Positions 8,062 through 16,379 of a stretch of 60,523 nucleotides of DNA are shown in pieces. The notes under the pieces were generated by a model that made no database searches, was not told the DNA's origin, and was given only the letters and a program-made list of their open reading frames with translations. The stretch is from JBBQXY01 sp051004815 (lineage in GTDB: Bacteria; Chloroflexota; Ktedonobacteria; Ktedonobacterales; Ktedonobacteraceae). The position numbers and the translations under genes are program-made. The DNA lies in NCBI GenBank assembly GCA_051004815.1, contig JBPCJY010000164.1, positions 1-60,523 of the forward strand, in the 5' to 3' direction. Within the stretch, counting starts at the first letter, position 1, and every line of letters begins with the position of its first letter.

Positions 8062-9235
8062 GATATCCGATCAGGACGCCGCAACTCTGGAATTCATGCA
8101 AGCCAAATGTCGTGCATTGTACAACTGGTGGATCATGCGGCTGAGGGACGGCGAGAGGTGGCCTGGATGGCGCATTGCTAAAGCCACGTTACAGCAAAGC
8201 AAACAGCACGATCCTGATCTCAAACAGGTCTATGGGAAGCTCTTGCAGGAAGTCTATTTTCGCCTGGATGGGGCGATGCAGGCATTCTTTCGCCGTGTGC
8301 AAGCCGGAGAAAAGCCTGGCTTCCCGAGAGTACGCCCACGGCATTGTTTCTTTACGTTGGTTTACCCGTCCTGTTACCTCTTCATTAAGGAGAAAAAACT
8401 GCTCTTGCCCACGGGCGGCAAGGGAAAGAAGAAGCAGTATCCCACCATCGAGGCACGCCTGGCAGAAATGCCTCCAGACAGTTTTCGAGAAGTGGCAATA
8501 AGTCGAGATGCACGAGGGAACTACTACGCCTCTTTCTCCTATCGGGTACAGGAAGACGTACAACAAGTCGGCCAAGTGATTGCCTTTGATCTGGGAATCA
8601 AGACGCTTGCGGTTGGCAGGAATGAGCAGGGACGTTTCTACCACATTGGCGGGTTCAAAGGTGGTCGATGGTACAACAAGCAATTGGATCGCCTCCGATT
8701 CAAACGCGACAAATGCAAAAAGAAGTCGAGACGCTATATCCATCTCACGAACGTCTACAAGCGGGTTGCCGAAAAAAAACGCAACAAGCAGCGCGACAGC
8801 CTACATAAAGCATCTCATCTCATTGCTCACAAACTGGTTGAGAGAACTGTTGTGATTGGTGATTTGAGCCAAAGACAGATGGTCATGAAAGAGCATCAGG
8901 AGCGCAACCCGTACCGTAATCGAGCGGTTTTTAACGATTGGGGGCTCTACACCTTCACTGAGATGCTCAAATACAAATGCCTTCTGTACGGAAAAGCCCT
9001 GGTTTTCCTAGATGAACGCAATACCTCCAAAGCGTGTAGTGGGTGTGGACATCTGCACGCAATGCCCCTTTGGAAACGAACGTATTGCTGTACGAATTGT
9101 GGACTCGTGATAGATCGCGACGAGAATAGTGCGATCAACATTTTGACGAGGTTTTTTGCCCGGCAAGGGCCACACACTTCCTTCGGGGGGTGCGGTGTGC
9201 TGCATGAGGATCAAAACGGCGTAGAAGTCATGTAG
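8033..9235 (+). CDS. tnpB: RNA-guided endonuclease TnpB (IS605-type, OrfB)
   Basis: 400 residues, full-length for the family. TnpB uses a guide RNA from the element's right end to cut DNA next to a short target motif. RuvC residues: Asp186 in AFDLGIK and Asp363 in DRDENSAIN are present. The usual RuvC-II Glu is replaced by Gly276 in VVIGDLS; Glu328 in LDERNTSK, just before the zinc ribbon CSGCG...CCTNCG, may take its place. The start at 8033 begins with MLITRKIRL, the usual N-terminal strand, and overlaps the RHH gene. The C-terminus runs into the region expected to encode the guide RNA scaffold. Confidence 0.9.
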   Translation: MLITRKIRLEISDQDAATLEFMQAKCRALYNWWIMRLRDGERWPGWRIAKATLQQSKQHDPDLKQVYGKLLQEVYFRLDGAMQAFFRRVQAGEKPGFPRVRPRHCFFTLVYPSCYLFIKEKKLLLPTGGKGKKKQYPTIEARLAEMPPDSFREVAISRDARGNYYASFSYRVQEDVQQVGQVIAFDLGIKTLAVGRNEQGRFYHIGGFKGGRWYNKQLDRLRFKRDKCKKKSRRYIHLTNVYKRVAEKKRNKQRDSLHKASHLIAHKLVERTVVIGDLSQRQMVMKEHQERNPYRNRAVFNDWGLYTFTEMLKYKCLLYGKALVFLDERNTSKACSGCGHLHAMPLWKRTYCCTNCGLVIDRDENSAINILTRFFARQGPHTSFGGCGVLHEDQNGVEVM

Positions 9236-9270
9236 GCTTCCTGAGAGATCCAGGTGCAGCAACAAGAATA

Positions 9271-10029
9271 GTGGTGAACACATTTTACCACGTTTTAGAA
9301 AGCAGTGCGAATATGTCCCCTGAATTGCGGGCATTGCCTATACGTGCGGTAGACTGCCTCAAGCAGTGTTATAAATTACATGAACGCGGTGAAAAGATTG
9401 CAACCTCGACCATGCGCGAACGGCTGCAATCCTTGGAGCCTAATGGACAACTTAGCGATGCCACGGTGACTCAGTTGTTCAAGTGGCTGGCTGAGAAGGG
9501 ATACGTGCGCCATACTCCCTATCATGGCGTTGAACTTACGCCGGAGGGTGAAAAAATCGCGGCGGAACTGACACGCCATCATCGTCTCCTGGAACTCTTC
9601 CTGGTACGTATTATGGGGTTTCCCCTGGATACCGTAGATGCGGAAGCCGAACGACTGGAGCATGTTATCTCCGAAGCTTTTGAAGATCGTATGGATGTGC
9701 TCCTCGATCATCCCACCGAAGACCCCCATGGCGACCCTATTCCAAGCAAGATGGGCCAGGTCGTTGTAACTCCCCCCACGCAACCACTCTCCTCGTTGGC
9801 CGTTGGTCAACAGGCGGTCGTGCGTCGTGTCAGCGATGACGATGCCGATCTCCTGCACTACCTCACAACCCTGGGCCTGGTGCCTGGTGCCGCGATACAA
9901 ATCGAGGCCATCGCCCCCTACGGCGACGTGTTTACCTTACGCATCGAAGGTGTTGCTAATTCTGTCGGTGGTATGCTCGTGCAGCGCGTCCTGGTCAGCC
10001 CGATAGCCCCTGATAATAGCCGACAGTAG
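9271..10029 (+). CDS. DtxR/MntR-family metal-dependent regulator
   Basis: Up to 252 residues. A winged-helix domain (residues 22-85, TPEGEKIA at the wing) is followed by the metal-binding/dimerisation helix HHRLLELFLVRIMG and LEHVISEAFEDRM, then a C-terminal FeoA-like SH3 domain (from about 165). Regulators of this kind repress iron or manganese uptake genes when metal is bound. The start is doubtful: GTG 9271 has no clear ribosome site, and ATG 9313 gives a 238-residue protein that still contains all domains. The weak start and the position right after the TnpB element suggest its original 5' end was displaced. Confidence 0.85.
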   Translation: MVNTFYHVLESSANMSPELRALPIRAVDCLKQCYKLHERGEKIATSTMRERLQSLEPNGQLSDATVTQLFKWLAEKGYVRHTPYHGVELTPEGEKIAAELTRHHRLLELFLVRIMGFPLDTVDAEAERLEHVISEAFEDRMDVLLDHPTEDPHGDPIPSKMGQVVVTPPTQPLSSLAVGQQAVVRRVSDDDADLLHYLTTLGLVPGAAIQIEAIAPYGDVFTLRIEGVANSVGGMLVQRVLVSPIAPDNSRQ

Positions 10030-10053
10030 CTCAATTTTATAGGATAGATGTTC

Positions 10054-10096
10054 AGAACGTTTGCTCTTGACAAATGTTCTTTTTGTCATGTATACT
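10054..10096 (+). promoter_or_regulatory. Promoter of the ROK gene with operator over the -35 box
   Basis: TTGACA (10067-10072), 18 bp, TATACT (10091-10096). The inverted repeat AGAACGTTTG (10054-10063) / CAAATGTTCT (10071-10080) covers the -35 box and matches in 9 of 10 positions, indicating a dimeric repressor or activator site. Confidence 0.6.
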
Positions 10097-10155
10097 CATT
10101 TTACATAAGATGTCATTATTTTTCGTGCATTTGTAACGCTAACCTGCTGCTAGTC

Positions 10156-10169
10156 AGAACAAATGTTCT
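10156..10169 (+). promoter_or_regulatory. Second operator: AGAACA-AA-TGTTCT palindrome
   Basis: A perfect 6-bp inverted repeat with a 2-bp centre, carrying the same AGAAC/GTTCT half-sites as the operator at 10054-10080. It lies 40 bp before the ROK gene start, so two sites about 90 bp apart could be bridged by one regulator. Confidence 0.55.
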
Positions 10170-10210
10170 ACTCAAATACTAGAATAGTGGAATCACAGGT
10201 GCCGTAGTCC

Positions 10211-11173
10211 ATGGGGACAGACAAAAGCGTCGCTGTTGGCATAGAGCTGTCTGGAAGTGGAGCTATTGTGGCGTTGGTGGACCGTCGGGGGCGAGTACGC
10301 CAACGGTGCCTGGCTCGCATGCTGCGGGGACGTTCTGCAATCGCTACACTGGAACCCTCTTTACGGGCCATTGAAACAATACTGGCCTATGCTCATGCTG
10401 AAACGTTGCGGGTAAGTGGACTGGGTGTCTGTGTTCCCGGTACGCTCGACGCCACCGGTAGGCGTCCACTGCTGATCCCAACGTTACCATCCCTCAATGA
10501 TTTCCCCCTCTGTGATTTCCTCACGGCACGCTATTGTTTACCCACGCACCTGCACGTCGATGTTGATGCAGCCCTGTTAGGCGAGCATCGTTTTGGCGCG
10601 GGTAAGGGTTTTCACCGTTTGCTTTTTTTGACGGTCAATGCCGTAGTGGGTGCGGCCCTTGTTGTAGACGGCAAAGTGGAGCGTTCTGCTCCGCAATATG
10701 TTGGTCATATTAGCCATATGCTGGTGTCGTCACATGGCCCACTGTGTAGTTGCGGGAAACGTGGGTGCATCAATACCCTGGTTTCCATGGAGGCTATGCA
10801 AAAGATGGTGCAGCGTGCGCTGCAACGTGGCGAGGAAACGAGCCTGCGCCAACGGCTGTTAAATCGCGAGTATTTTAGTCCACAGTTGCTCGCGGAAGAG
10901 GCGGTGCGGGGCGATAGCGTCGCGTTACAGGTCTACGGTAAAGTCGGTCGCTGGCTAGGGACAGCCACAGCCAAATATATTTCGCTCTTTGACCCCAACA
11001 TCTTCATTATCGGTGGGGGCATTCTCAGTACCAACGACCTCTTGCTCTCACAGGTGCGTACCGTGCTCAGAACACAAACGCTGACAGCTATTCCCCAAAA
11101 TGTCGAGGTTGTACCAGCTTGCCTGGGTAGTGACGCGGCACTGGTGGGGGCTGTCGTTCCGCTTTTTTCATAG
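10211..11173 (+). CDS. ROK-family protein (sugar kinase-like, atypical)
   Basis: 320 residues without an N-terminal HTH, so of the kinase rather than the NagC repressor type. The ATP-phosphate loop region (GIELSGSG, residue 11), the catalytic Asp region (HVDVDAALLGEH) and the zinc motif CSCGKRGC are present. Several family signatures are weak: the GTGIG turn reads VNAVVGAA and the sugar-binding EIGH reads GHISH. It may bind a different substrate or have lost activity. Expression is controlled by the promoter with two palindromic sites upstream. The nearby EamA gene may export a related metabolite, but that link is speculative. Confidence 0.75.
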   Translation: MGTDKSVAVGIELSGSGAIVALVDRRGRVRQRCLARMLRGRSAIATLEPSLRAIETILAYAHAETLRVSGLGVCVPGTLDATGRRPLLIPTLPSLNDFPLCDFLTARYCLPTHLHVDVDAALLGEHRFGAGKGFHRLLFLTVNAVVGAALVVDGKVERSAPQYVGHISHMLVSSHGPLCSCGKRGCINTLVSMEAMQKMVQRALQRGEETSLRQRLLNREYFSPQLLAEEAVRGDSVALQVYGKVGRWLGTATAKYISLFDPNIFIIGGGILSTNDLLLSQVRTVLRTQTLTAIPQNVEVVPACLGSDAALVGAVVPLFS

Positions 11174-11258
11174 CTACTATGCTATACTGGTAGCAATCAT
11201 ATGCGCCAGCGCATGTGTTGGACCCGATTGTGTTTTATTCAGCTAGGATTGCTTGTCT

Positions 11259-12116
11259 ATGCCACCTATCGCTTTAGGAATGGTCCTGATCGCCGCCGTA
11301 CTGCACGCGAGCTGGAATCTGTTCGTCAAACGCGCACGCGAGAAGCAGGTATTTACCCTCTGGGGACTGATGGTTGGCAGTGTCTGTTTCGCGCCTATCC
11401 TCCTCTTTAGCCATCCATTTCCGCTCATGATCTGGCCTTACGTTATTTGTAGTGCCGTGGTCGAGGGCATCTATTACATCGTGCTGACTCGTGCTTATGA
11501 AAGTGGTGATTTCTCGCTGGTCTATCCCATGGCTCGTGGAGCGGCCCCGGCATTTTTAGTGGTCTGGGCGATACTCTTTCTGGGCGAACGACCGCGACCA
11601 TTGGGACTGGTCGGTGTGGCTCTGCTCATCTGCGGTCTCGTTATAGTTGGCGGCAATTCGTGGTGGTCGATGCGCAAGACGACCTCTCTGCGTTCCAGTG
11701 GTATTGGCCTGGCTCTTGGCGTGGCCTTCTGTATCTCCATCTATTCCGCGATAGATGGAGCCGCCGTCCATCTGGTTACGCCCGCACCCTATACCGTAGT
11801 AGTGATTAGCCTGAGTACTATCTTTGTTTTCCCCTTTATTTTCTTGCGCTATGGGCGCAAGGCGGTCGTGGCTGAGTGGCACACCAATTGGTGGCGTATC
11901 ATTGTAGTGGGCATTTTAATGCTGGCATCCTATATGCTCGTATTACAGTCGTATGCAATCGCGCATGTGAGCTACGCGGGTGCTATTCGCGAGATCAGTG
12001 TTGTCTTCGCGGCCTTTATGGGTTGGCGATGGCTGGGCGAAAAAATGGGCTTGTTGCGCATGGTTGGAGCTGCTATTTTATTCATAGGTATCCTGGTGAT
12101 CGCTCTTGGTGGGTAA
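11259..12116 (+). CDS. EamA/DMT-superfamily transporter
   Basis: 285 residues with ten hydrophobic segments in two repeated halves, as in the drug/metabolite transporter superfamily. The end of the first half, with Pro and Glu in FLGERPRPLGLVGVALL, is mirrored by WLGEKMGLLRMVGAAILF in the second half. The ATG at 11259 follows AGGATT by about 8 nt; a TTG two codons earlier is a possible alternative. The substrate cannot be predicted. It ends close to the next gene on the same strand, suggesting co-transcription. Confidence 0.85.
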   Translation: MPPIALGMVLIAAVLHASWNLFVKRAREKQVFTLWGLMVGSVCFAPILLFSHPFPLMIWPYVICSAVVEGIYYIVLTRAYESGDFSLVYPMARGAAPAFLVVWAILFLGERPRPLGLVGVALLICGLVIVGGNSWWSMRKTTSLRSSGIGLALGVAFCISIYSAIDGAAVHLVTPAPYTVVVISLSTIFVFPFIFLRYGRKAVVAEWHTNWWRIIVVGILMLASYMLVLQSYAIAHVSYAGAIREISVVFAAFMGWRWLGEKMGLLRMVGAAILFIGILVIALGG

Positions 12117-12147
12117 GCATCGTGTGTCATATAAGGAAAGAAAAAGG

Positions 12148-12930
12148 ATGGAACCTTCTTCATTGACGGAAAGACCTATTCCAACGATCGTCATTGATGA
12201 TACGCCCATCAAGCGGCGCGGCGTATGCGAGTTTGTGGAGGAAACGCCGCGCCTCCGCCTGCACGCGCAAACGGGCGATGCTGCCAGCACCATACAGCTC
12301 GTTGAAGCACTCAGCGAAGAGCATGTCGAGAATCCCACGCTCGCGGGTTGGTTCGTGCTTTCTGACTTACGCCTGGGTCATGACAATGGCGTCGAACTGG
12401 GACGCGCCCTCTTAGAGATTGCCCCTGACATGCGTGTCGTGGTCTATACGCAAGACCCCAGTTGGACATTAGCAGCCGAGGTTTTTCGGCACGAATATAC
12501 CCGGCGTGGCACACCGCGCAGTGCCAGTAAACGCTTTGGCAAACAGCCGGGCTTGCAGGGCTATGCCCTGTTCAACAATATCGAGCCTGGCTATCTTGAG
12601 CATATCGCTCGCACGGTAGTTTATCGCAATGAAACTTTCATTGACCTTGAAGTATTGAATTACCTGCTCAAGAAGTTGCGCGGGCAACGTCTCACGCCAC
12701 GCCAGGAAGAATGCGCCGCGCTCATTGCCAGCGGACTGAGCAACGATGAAGTTGCGCTACGCATGGGCTTTCTCAATAGCAGAGGCGCACCAAACATGGG
12801 GCCACTGGAAAACCTCGTCAGTGAACTCTATGCCTTCTTTAGCATCGAGGGCCTTCCCAGCGACCCCGGTCGGCGCGTGCTACTAGCGCATGCCTACGAA
12901 GCCTATGCTGGTTTACGCCTCCCCGGCTGA
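12148..12930 (+). CDS. LuxR-type response regulator with atypical receiver
   Basis: 260 residues. Residues 12-150 resemble a receiver (IVIDDTPIKRRG; phospho-acceptor region VLSDLRLGHDNG), with an insertion rich in Arg and Lys near 120 and no clear conserved Lys at the end. Residues 185-240 form a LuxR-type HTH (LTPRQEECAALIASGLSNDEVA) with an unusual insert (NSRGAPNMGP) before the recognition part. The start was chosen for its AAGGAAAG site; a longer form would overlap the transporter gene. The adjacent sensor kinase at 13.7-15.6 kb, on the other strand, is a possible partner. Confidence 0.75.
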   Translation: MEPSSLTERPIPTIVIDDTPIKRRGVCEFVEETPRLRLHAQTGDAASTIQLVEALSEEHVENPTLAGWFVLSDLRLGHDNGVELGRALLEIAPDMRVVVYTQDPSWTLAAEVFRHEYTRRGTPRSASKRFGKQPGLQGYALFNNIEPGYLEHIARTVVYRNETFIDLEVLNYLLKKLRGQRLTPRQEECAALIASGLSNDEVALRMGFLNSRGAPNMGPLENLVSELYAFFSIEGLPSDPGRRVLLAHAYEAYAGLRLPG

Positions 12931-12950
12931 ACTATGCCTCGGCTGATGAT

Positions 12951-13628
12951 TTACCAGAGATAAGGCACGAGGCGGTAGCGCACCTTTTGCGTGTAGTCTC
13001 TATACCCCGGCAAATCGTTTTTCAGGAGCTTCTCCTCGTCGAGGATTCTCACCATCAACACAGGTATGGTGAGGGCAAGAATCGCGAGTCCCCACCAGGA
13101 GCCGCGCGCGAGTGGGATGCCTATGAGCATAACAAGGACTCCCACGTACATCGGATGCCGAACGCGAGCGTAGAGACCAGTTGAGATGACTTTCTGGTCT
13201 TCAACTATCTCGATCGTCGAACCTCCGTAGCTATTTTCTTTGAACACGAACAGGTCGATGAGCAATCCAAGCGCGACCAGCACATCTCCAACCACTGAGA
13301 CAGACGATGGCACCGGAGACCACGCGAAACGATGATCGAAGGCGCAGAAGACCAGTAAGGCGAGCGTGCTGAGTATCGCGAGAAACATGATGATTTTTTG
13401 CGTCGTGCTCTGTTCCTCCCCCGGTCCCATCTTCTTGCGCCGCTCAAGGAGTGCCGGGTCTTTCAGTGAAAGATAAAGCCCGATCACATTCACCGAGATC
13501 ATAAAGATCACAATAAAGACCCATGCCTGCCAATAGGCGAGCGTCCATGCTGGGAGAAAAAGCAAGACTCCCAACGCAATAGTGCCGATAAGAAATGTTC
13601 TTGCTGTTTGAATGGGGAGAGTGTTCAT
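12951..13628 (-). CDS. Isoprenylcysteine carboxyl methyltransferase-like membrane protein
   Basis: 225 residues with about five membrane segments. The signature of the ICMT/PEMT family is near the C-terminus: GLYARVRHPMYVG, then DEEKLL and GYRDYTQKVRYRLVPYLW, which form the SAM-binding part. Bacterial members methylate unknown small molecules or lipids. It lies 28 bp downstream of the sensor kinase on the same strand and may be co-expressed with it. Confidence 0.85.
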   Translation of the reverse strand: MNTLPIQTARTFLIGTIALGVLLFLPAWTLAYWQAWVFIVIFMISVNVIGLYLSLKDPALLERRKKMGPGEEQSTTQKIIMFLAILSTLALLVFCAFDHRFAWSPVPSSVSVVGDVLVALGLLIDLFVFKENSYGGSTIEIVEDQKVISTGLYARVRHPMYVGVLVMLIGIPLARGSWWGLAILALTIPVLMVRILDEEKLLKNDLPGYRDYTQKVRYRLVPYLW

Positions 13629-13656
13629 AGTATCTTACTCCTCCCAATGTCTTTAG

Positions 13657-15639
13657 CTAATATACTGGCAATTCCGGGAGTGGGCTGGAAATAACCTGTT
13701 GCTGAACGTGGGGAATGGGCAAGCGTAAGAGAACCGTTGTGCCATGATCGTCTAGTGGTCGAGGTATTGATTGCACGGAGAATATACCACCTGCCTCACG
13801 GGCTTTCATTTTGGCCTTAAACAAGCTCGTTTTCTCTGGTGCAATGCTATTGGTATCAAACCCTTGTCCATCATCCGTAATGTTTACCTCGATAGTGCCA
13901 TTTTTGCACAACGTTTGTATGGTAGCGTAGCTGGCTTCCGCGTGATTGTAGACGTTCAGCAACGCTTGCGTGACCGTATAGGAAATCGCCTCCGCTACCT
14001 TTGTTCCCTCTTCTGTCAGTTCCAGGTCGCGGTTAAGTACATCCAGTGCCCGCAGGTCGGGTTTCACTTTCAACGACGACTCTGGTTGAAGTGCGGGCAA
14101 ATCCTCCTTAATCAGTTTTTCCAGGTGCAGTCTCAGGCCCAGGCTACGGCGTTGGTAGGCATCCTCAACGAGTAATTGTAGACCACGCAGATCGCTCTCC
14201 ATCTCCTCGCTGATCTTGCGTACCCTCTCCAGTGTTTCGATGATCGGTTGAGCCGGAACTTTGCCGGAGGCATCGTGTTCCGCCTCTCTTTTCAATTTAA
14301 GTTGCCAGTGACCTAAAATCGTACGCATGCGTAGAGCTTGTTGTTTCGGCTGGTCATGGATACGTTGTGAAAGTACTGAGCGCAAATGGGCATCGGCAGA
14401 GAGCAACAGTGAGGTAGCCTGGGTGAGTTCGGCGTTCGTCAGGCGTAATGCTTCGGCGGTTTTTTGTTGTTCGCGCAGGGCATCCTCGCGCTGCTCCAAT
14501 GTAACTTGTAAGCGATCAATCAAACGCAAAGAGCGAATGGCATAGAGCAACAGAAATGGGTAAACGATAGCCAGCACATAGAATAGTTGTAGCGGTAGCA
14601 GTGGATGCCCGTTCAGGAGAATGGGGAGGACGCCCAGGCAAAAGCCTAAGCCAATGCCGCCAAACCACAGCGTTAAGAGATCACCGAGGCGATGGCGCAC
14701 GTTCTCCGGTATCTGTTTGCCAGGCAGAATACGTAGCACACGCAGCAGCGAGATAATCCCAATGCCAAAACTCAGCACACCCCCGAACGCTCCGTAGCCG
14801 AGAGAGATGATCAAATGGGGCCGTGCCGCTACTTTGCCAAAGAGGAGTAGCGAACTCCATTCAAAGGCGACAAGAGCGATAAGTGGCAGATATGGTAAGC
14901 CGTCTGTCAACCAGCGCGGACGACGTGCCGCAAGCATGACTTCTGGGCGGTAGGTCAAGCTCAGGTGAATAAAGGCCGCACCCAGTAGCGCAAATGCTGG
15001 CACCCAGAGCAATTGAAAAACGATATCCGCGGGATAAGCCGTTTGCACGTTGCCCCAATGACTATAGAGGAGAAAGAGCATTGCTGGCGGTATGAGTGTA
15101 ATGCCCTCGACCGCTCCTGTCCAATCCTTCGCCCTGACGAGTAGGACAGTTCCTACAAGGAGCCAGCTTAGACCAGCGAGCAGTGCAAGGCCATAATTTT
15201 GCAACCACATAGCAAAGCTGAACAACAGCGTGGGTGAAGATGTGTAATCCTCTGTAGCATTGCTATGTCTGATCGTATAGGTCACGGTATCGCCCACTTT
15301 GGCGTGCAAATAGGCATCTCCTAACGGTACTGTTCCTTGGTGCTGGTTACTTTGTTGCCAGTCCCAGCGCACCTGTCCTTTTTTATCGCTGACCTTTACG
15401 CCAACAATCGTATCGGAATTGGTGATAGAACTGGTGGATGCGCCAAATGAAGCGGACTCGGGGAGTGTGGAGACAACAACTATCTGTCCATCCGTGTCGA
15501 TGGCCCAAAAAAAGCCGCCAAAGGTTTTGCCAACGTCGCCCAGTAAACGTATATGCCCGCTGAAACTCAAAACGAGCAATGTCAGTGCCACTACTATATA
15601 GAGTAGTATCAGTCGAGGACGCAGCCTTTGCCACCACAT
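13657..15639 (-). CDS. Membrane sensor histidine kinase, ComP/NarX-like
   Basis: About 660 residues. One membrane segment near the N-terminus is followed by an extracytoplasmic domain of about 110 residues (GKTFGGFFWAIDTDGQ, later LHAKVGDTVTYTI) resembling the PDZ-like part of ComP, then about seven more membrane segments. The cytosolic part has a HisKA_3-like helix with the likely phospho-His in QRIHDQPKQQ and a HATPase domain (NVYNHAEA, DDGQGFD). The ATG at 15639 is chosen because it precedes the first membrane segment; in-frame starts at 15687 and 15729 exist and none has a strong ribosome site. Confidence 0.82.
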   Translation of the reverse strand: MWWQRLRPRLILLYIVVALTLLVLSFSGHIRLLGDVGKTFGGFFWAIDTDGQIVVVSTLPESASFGASTSSITNSDTIVGVKVSDKKGQVRWDWQQSNQHQGTVPLGDAYLHAKVGDTVTYTIRHSNATEDYTSSPTLLFSFAMWLQNYGLALLAGLSWLLVGTVLLVRAKDWTGAVEGITLIPPAMLFLLYSHWGNVQTAYPADIVFQLLWVPAFALLGAAFIHLSLTYRPEVMLAARRPRWLTDGLPYLPLIALVAFEWSSLLLFGKVAARPHLIISLGYGAFGGVLSFGIGIISLLRVLRILPGKQIPENVRHRLGDLLTLWFGGIGLGFCLGVLPILLNGHPLLPLQLFYVLAIVYPFLLLYAIRSLRLIDRLQVTLEQREDALREQQKTAEALRLTNAELTQATSLLLSADAHLRSVLSQRIHDQPKQQALRMRTILGHWQLKLKREAEHDASGKVPAQPIIETLERVRKISEEMESDLRGLQLLVEDAYQRRSLGLRLHLEKLIKEDLPALQPESSLKVKPDLRALDVLNRDLELTEEGTKVAEAISYTVTQALLNVYNHAEASYATIQTLCKNGTIEVNITDDGQGFDTNSIAPEKTSLFKAKMKAREAGGIFSVQSIPRPLDDHGTTVLLRLPIPHVQQQVISSPLPELPVY

Positions 15640-15747
15640 GTCGGTCGTTGTCAGTAGTAATGATTGAGACACGCTTAAGTCTAGCATGTGAAAGAATGAG
15701 TTGCAAGGAAGATTATGCCAGGTACACAACCAGAGTCTGTAGAATAT

Positions 15748-15818
15748 GTGAATGATTGCCGATGATACGATGATGACGACCAGGGCGATCCCTTGCGGTC
15801 GCCCTGGTAATAATTCAC
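15748..15818. repeat. Palindromic repeat family, copy between sensor kinase and arsR-type gene
   Basis: Outer arms GTGAATGATTGCC (15748-15760) and GGTAATAATTCAC (15806-15818) pair with two mismatches. The inner hairpin CCAGGGCGATC-CCTTGC-GGTCGCCCTGG is at 15780-15807. A further small hairpin AGACC/GGTCT follows. Same design as the copies near 36.0 and 43.6 kb. Confidence 0.8.
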
Positions 15819-15844
15819 AGACCTTACAGGGTCTGCATCATGCC

Positions 15845-15905
15845 TTGTTAATTATGCTCGTTTGGGCTATAATACTAATAGTTGCATACATGTGCAGGTA
15901 TGCAA
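15845..15905 (+). promoter_or_regulatory. Promoter and ArsR-type operator of the metal-efflux operon
   Basis: TTGTTA (15845-15850), 17 bp, TATAAT (15868-15873). Just downstream, over the expected transcription start, is a perfect inverted repeat TTGCATAC (15882-15889) / GTATGCAA (15898-15905) with an 8-bp spacer, the kind of site bound by ArsR/SmtB repressors. Confidence 0.75.
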
Positions 15906-15923
15906 AAGAAAGAAGATGTTATC

Positions 15924-16379
15924 ATGGCTGCTCGGTCTGTAGGGATGCAAGTCATTGCACCCGAAGGCGATCTTGTCCCTGAAAATGATAGGTGCCAGGA
16001 GCGTGTCATTCACGCTGAACATGTGCTCGCTGTACGACAAAACCATTTGAACCATAGCAGCGCAACGCGGTTGGCTGCGCTTTTTGCCGTATTAAGCGAC
16101 CCGACGCGCTTGCAGGTGGTGTATGCTTTGCTGCGTGCTCCTACCGGAGAATTGTGTGTTTGCGACCTGGCTACTGGCCTTGGACGCGATGATACTACCA
16201 TCTCCCATCAATTGCGCGTTATGCGTAATCAAAAGGTGGTGGCGATGCGCAAGGTTGGACGAGTCGTGTATTATCGCCTGGTTGATGAACATATTCGCCA
16301 GTTGCTTGAATTAGGCTTGACCCATACCAGTGAACCCTCGCTACATGAAGTGAATAGAGAGGCGCAGGTGCCAGCATGA
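15924..16379 (+). CDS. ArsR/SmtB-family metal-sensing repressor
   Basis: 151 residues. A winged helix (residues 47-125) carries the metal-site motif ELCVCDLA with Cys78 and Cys80 in helix 3, as in ArsR/CadC-type sensors; a second possible site is the C-terminal helix DEHIRQLLELGL. Metal binding releases DNA in this family. The ATG at 15924 places translation after the operator; an upstream ATG at 15900 overlaps the operator. The stop overlaps the start of the transporter gene by 4 bp (ATGA), so repressor and exporter are co-translated. The likely signals are Cd, Pb or Zn. Confidence 0.85.
   Translation: MAARSVGMQVIAPEGDLVPENDRCQERVIHAEHVLAVRQNHLNHSSATRLAALFAVLSDPTRLQVVYALLRAPTGELCVCDLATGLGRDDTTISHQLRVMRNQKVVAMRKVGRVVYYRLVDEHIRQLLELGLTHTSEPSLHEVNREAQVPA

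Larger units (their letters stand above)
7755..9300 (+). mobile_element. IS200/IS605-type element carrying tnpB without tnpA; ends approximate
   Basis: A tnpB gene, a short preceding RHH gene and left-end repeats lie together between unrelated genes. No TnpA (Y1 transposase) or serine recombinase is present, so it would be non-autonomous. The left end is placed after TTGAT (7750-7754), the target motif known for some IS605 relatives. The right end is uncertain: a weak inverted repeat GTGGT/ACCAC at 9271-9291 is a candidate. The guide (omega) RNA normally overlaps the tnpB 3' end, but its limits cannot be set here. Confidence 0.55.

Noticed and set aside
8189..8743. Minus-strand open frame within tnpB
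   Set aside because: Antisense shadow of a well-conserved nuclease gene, with no ribosome site.
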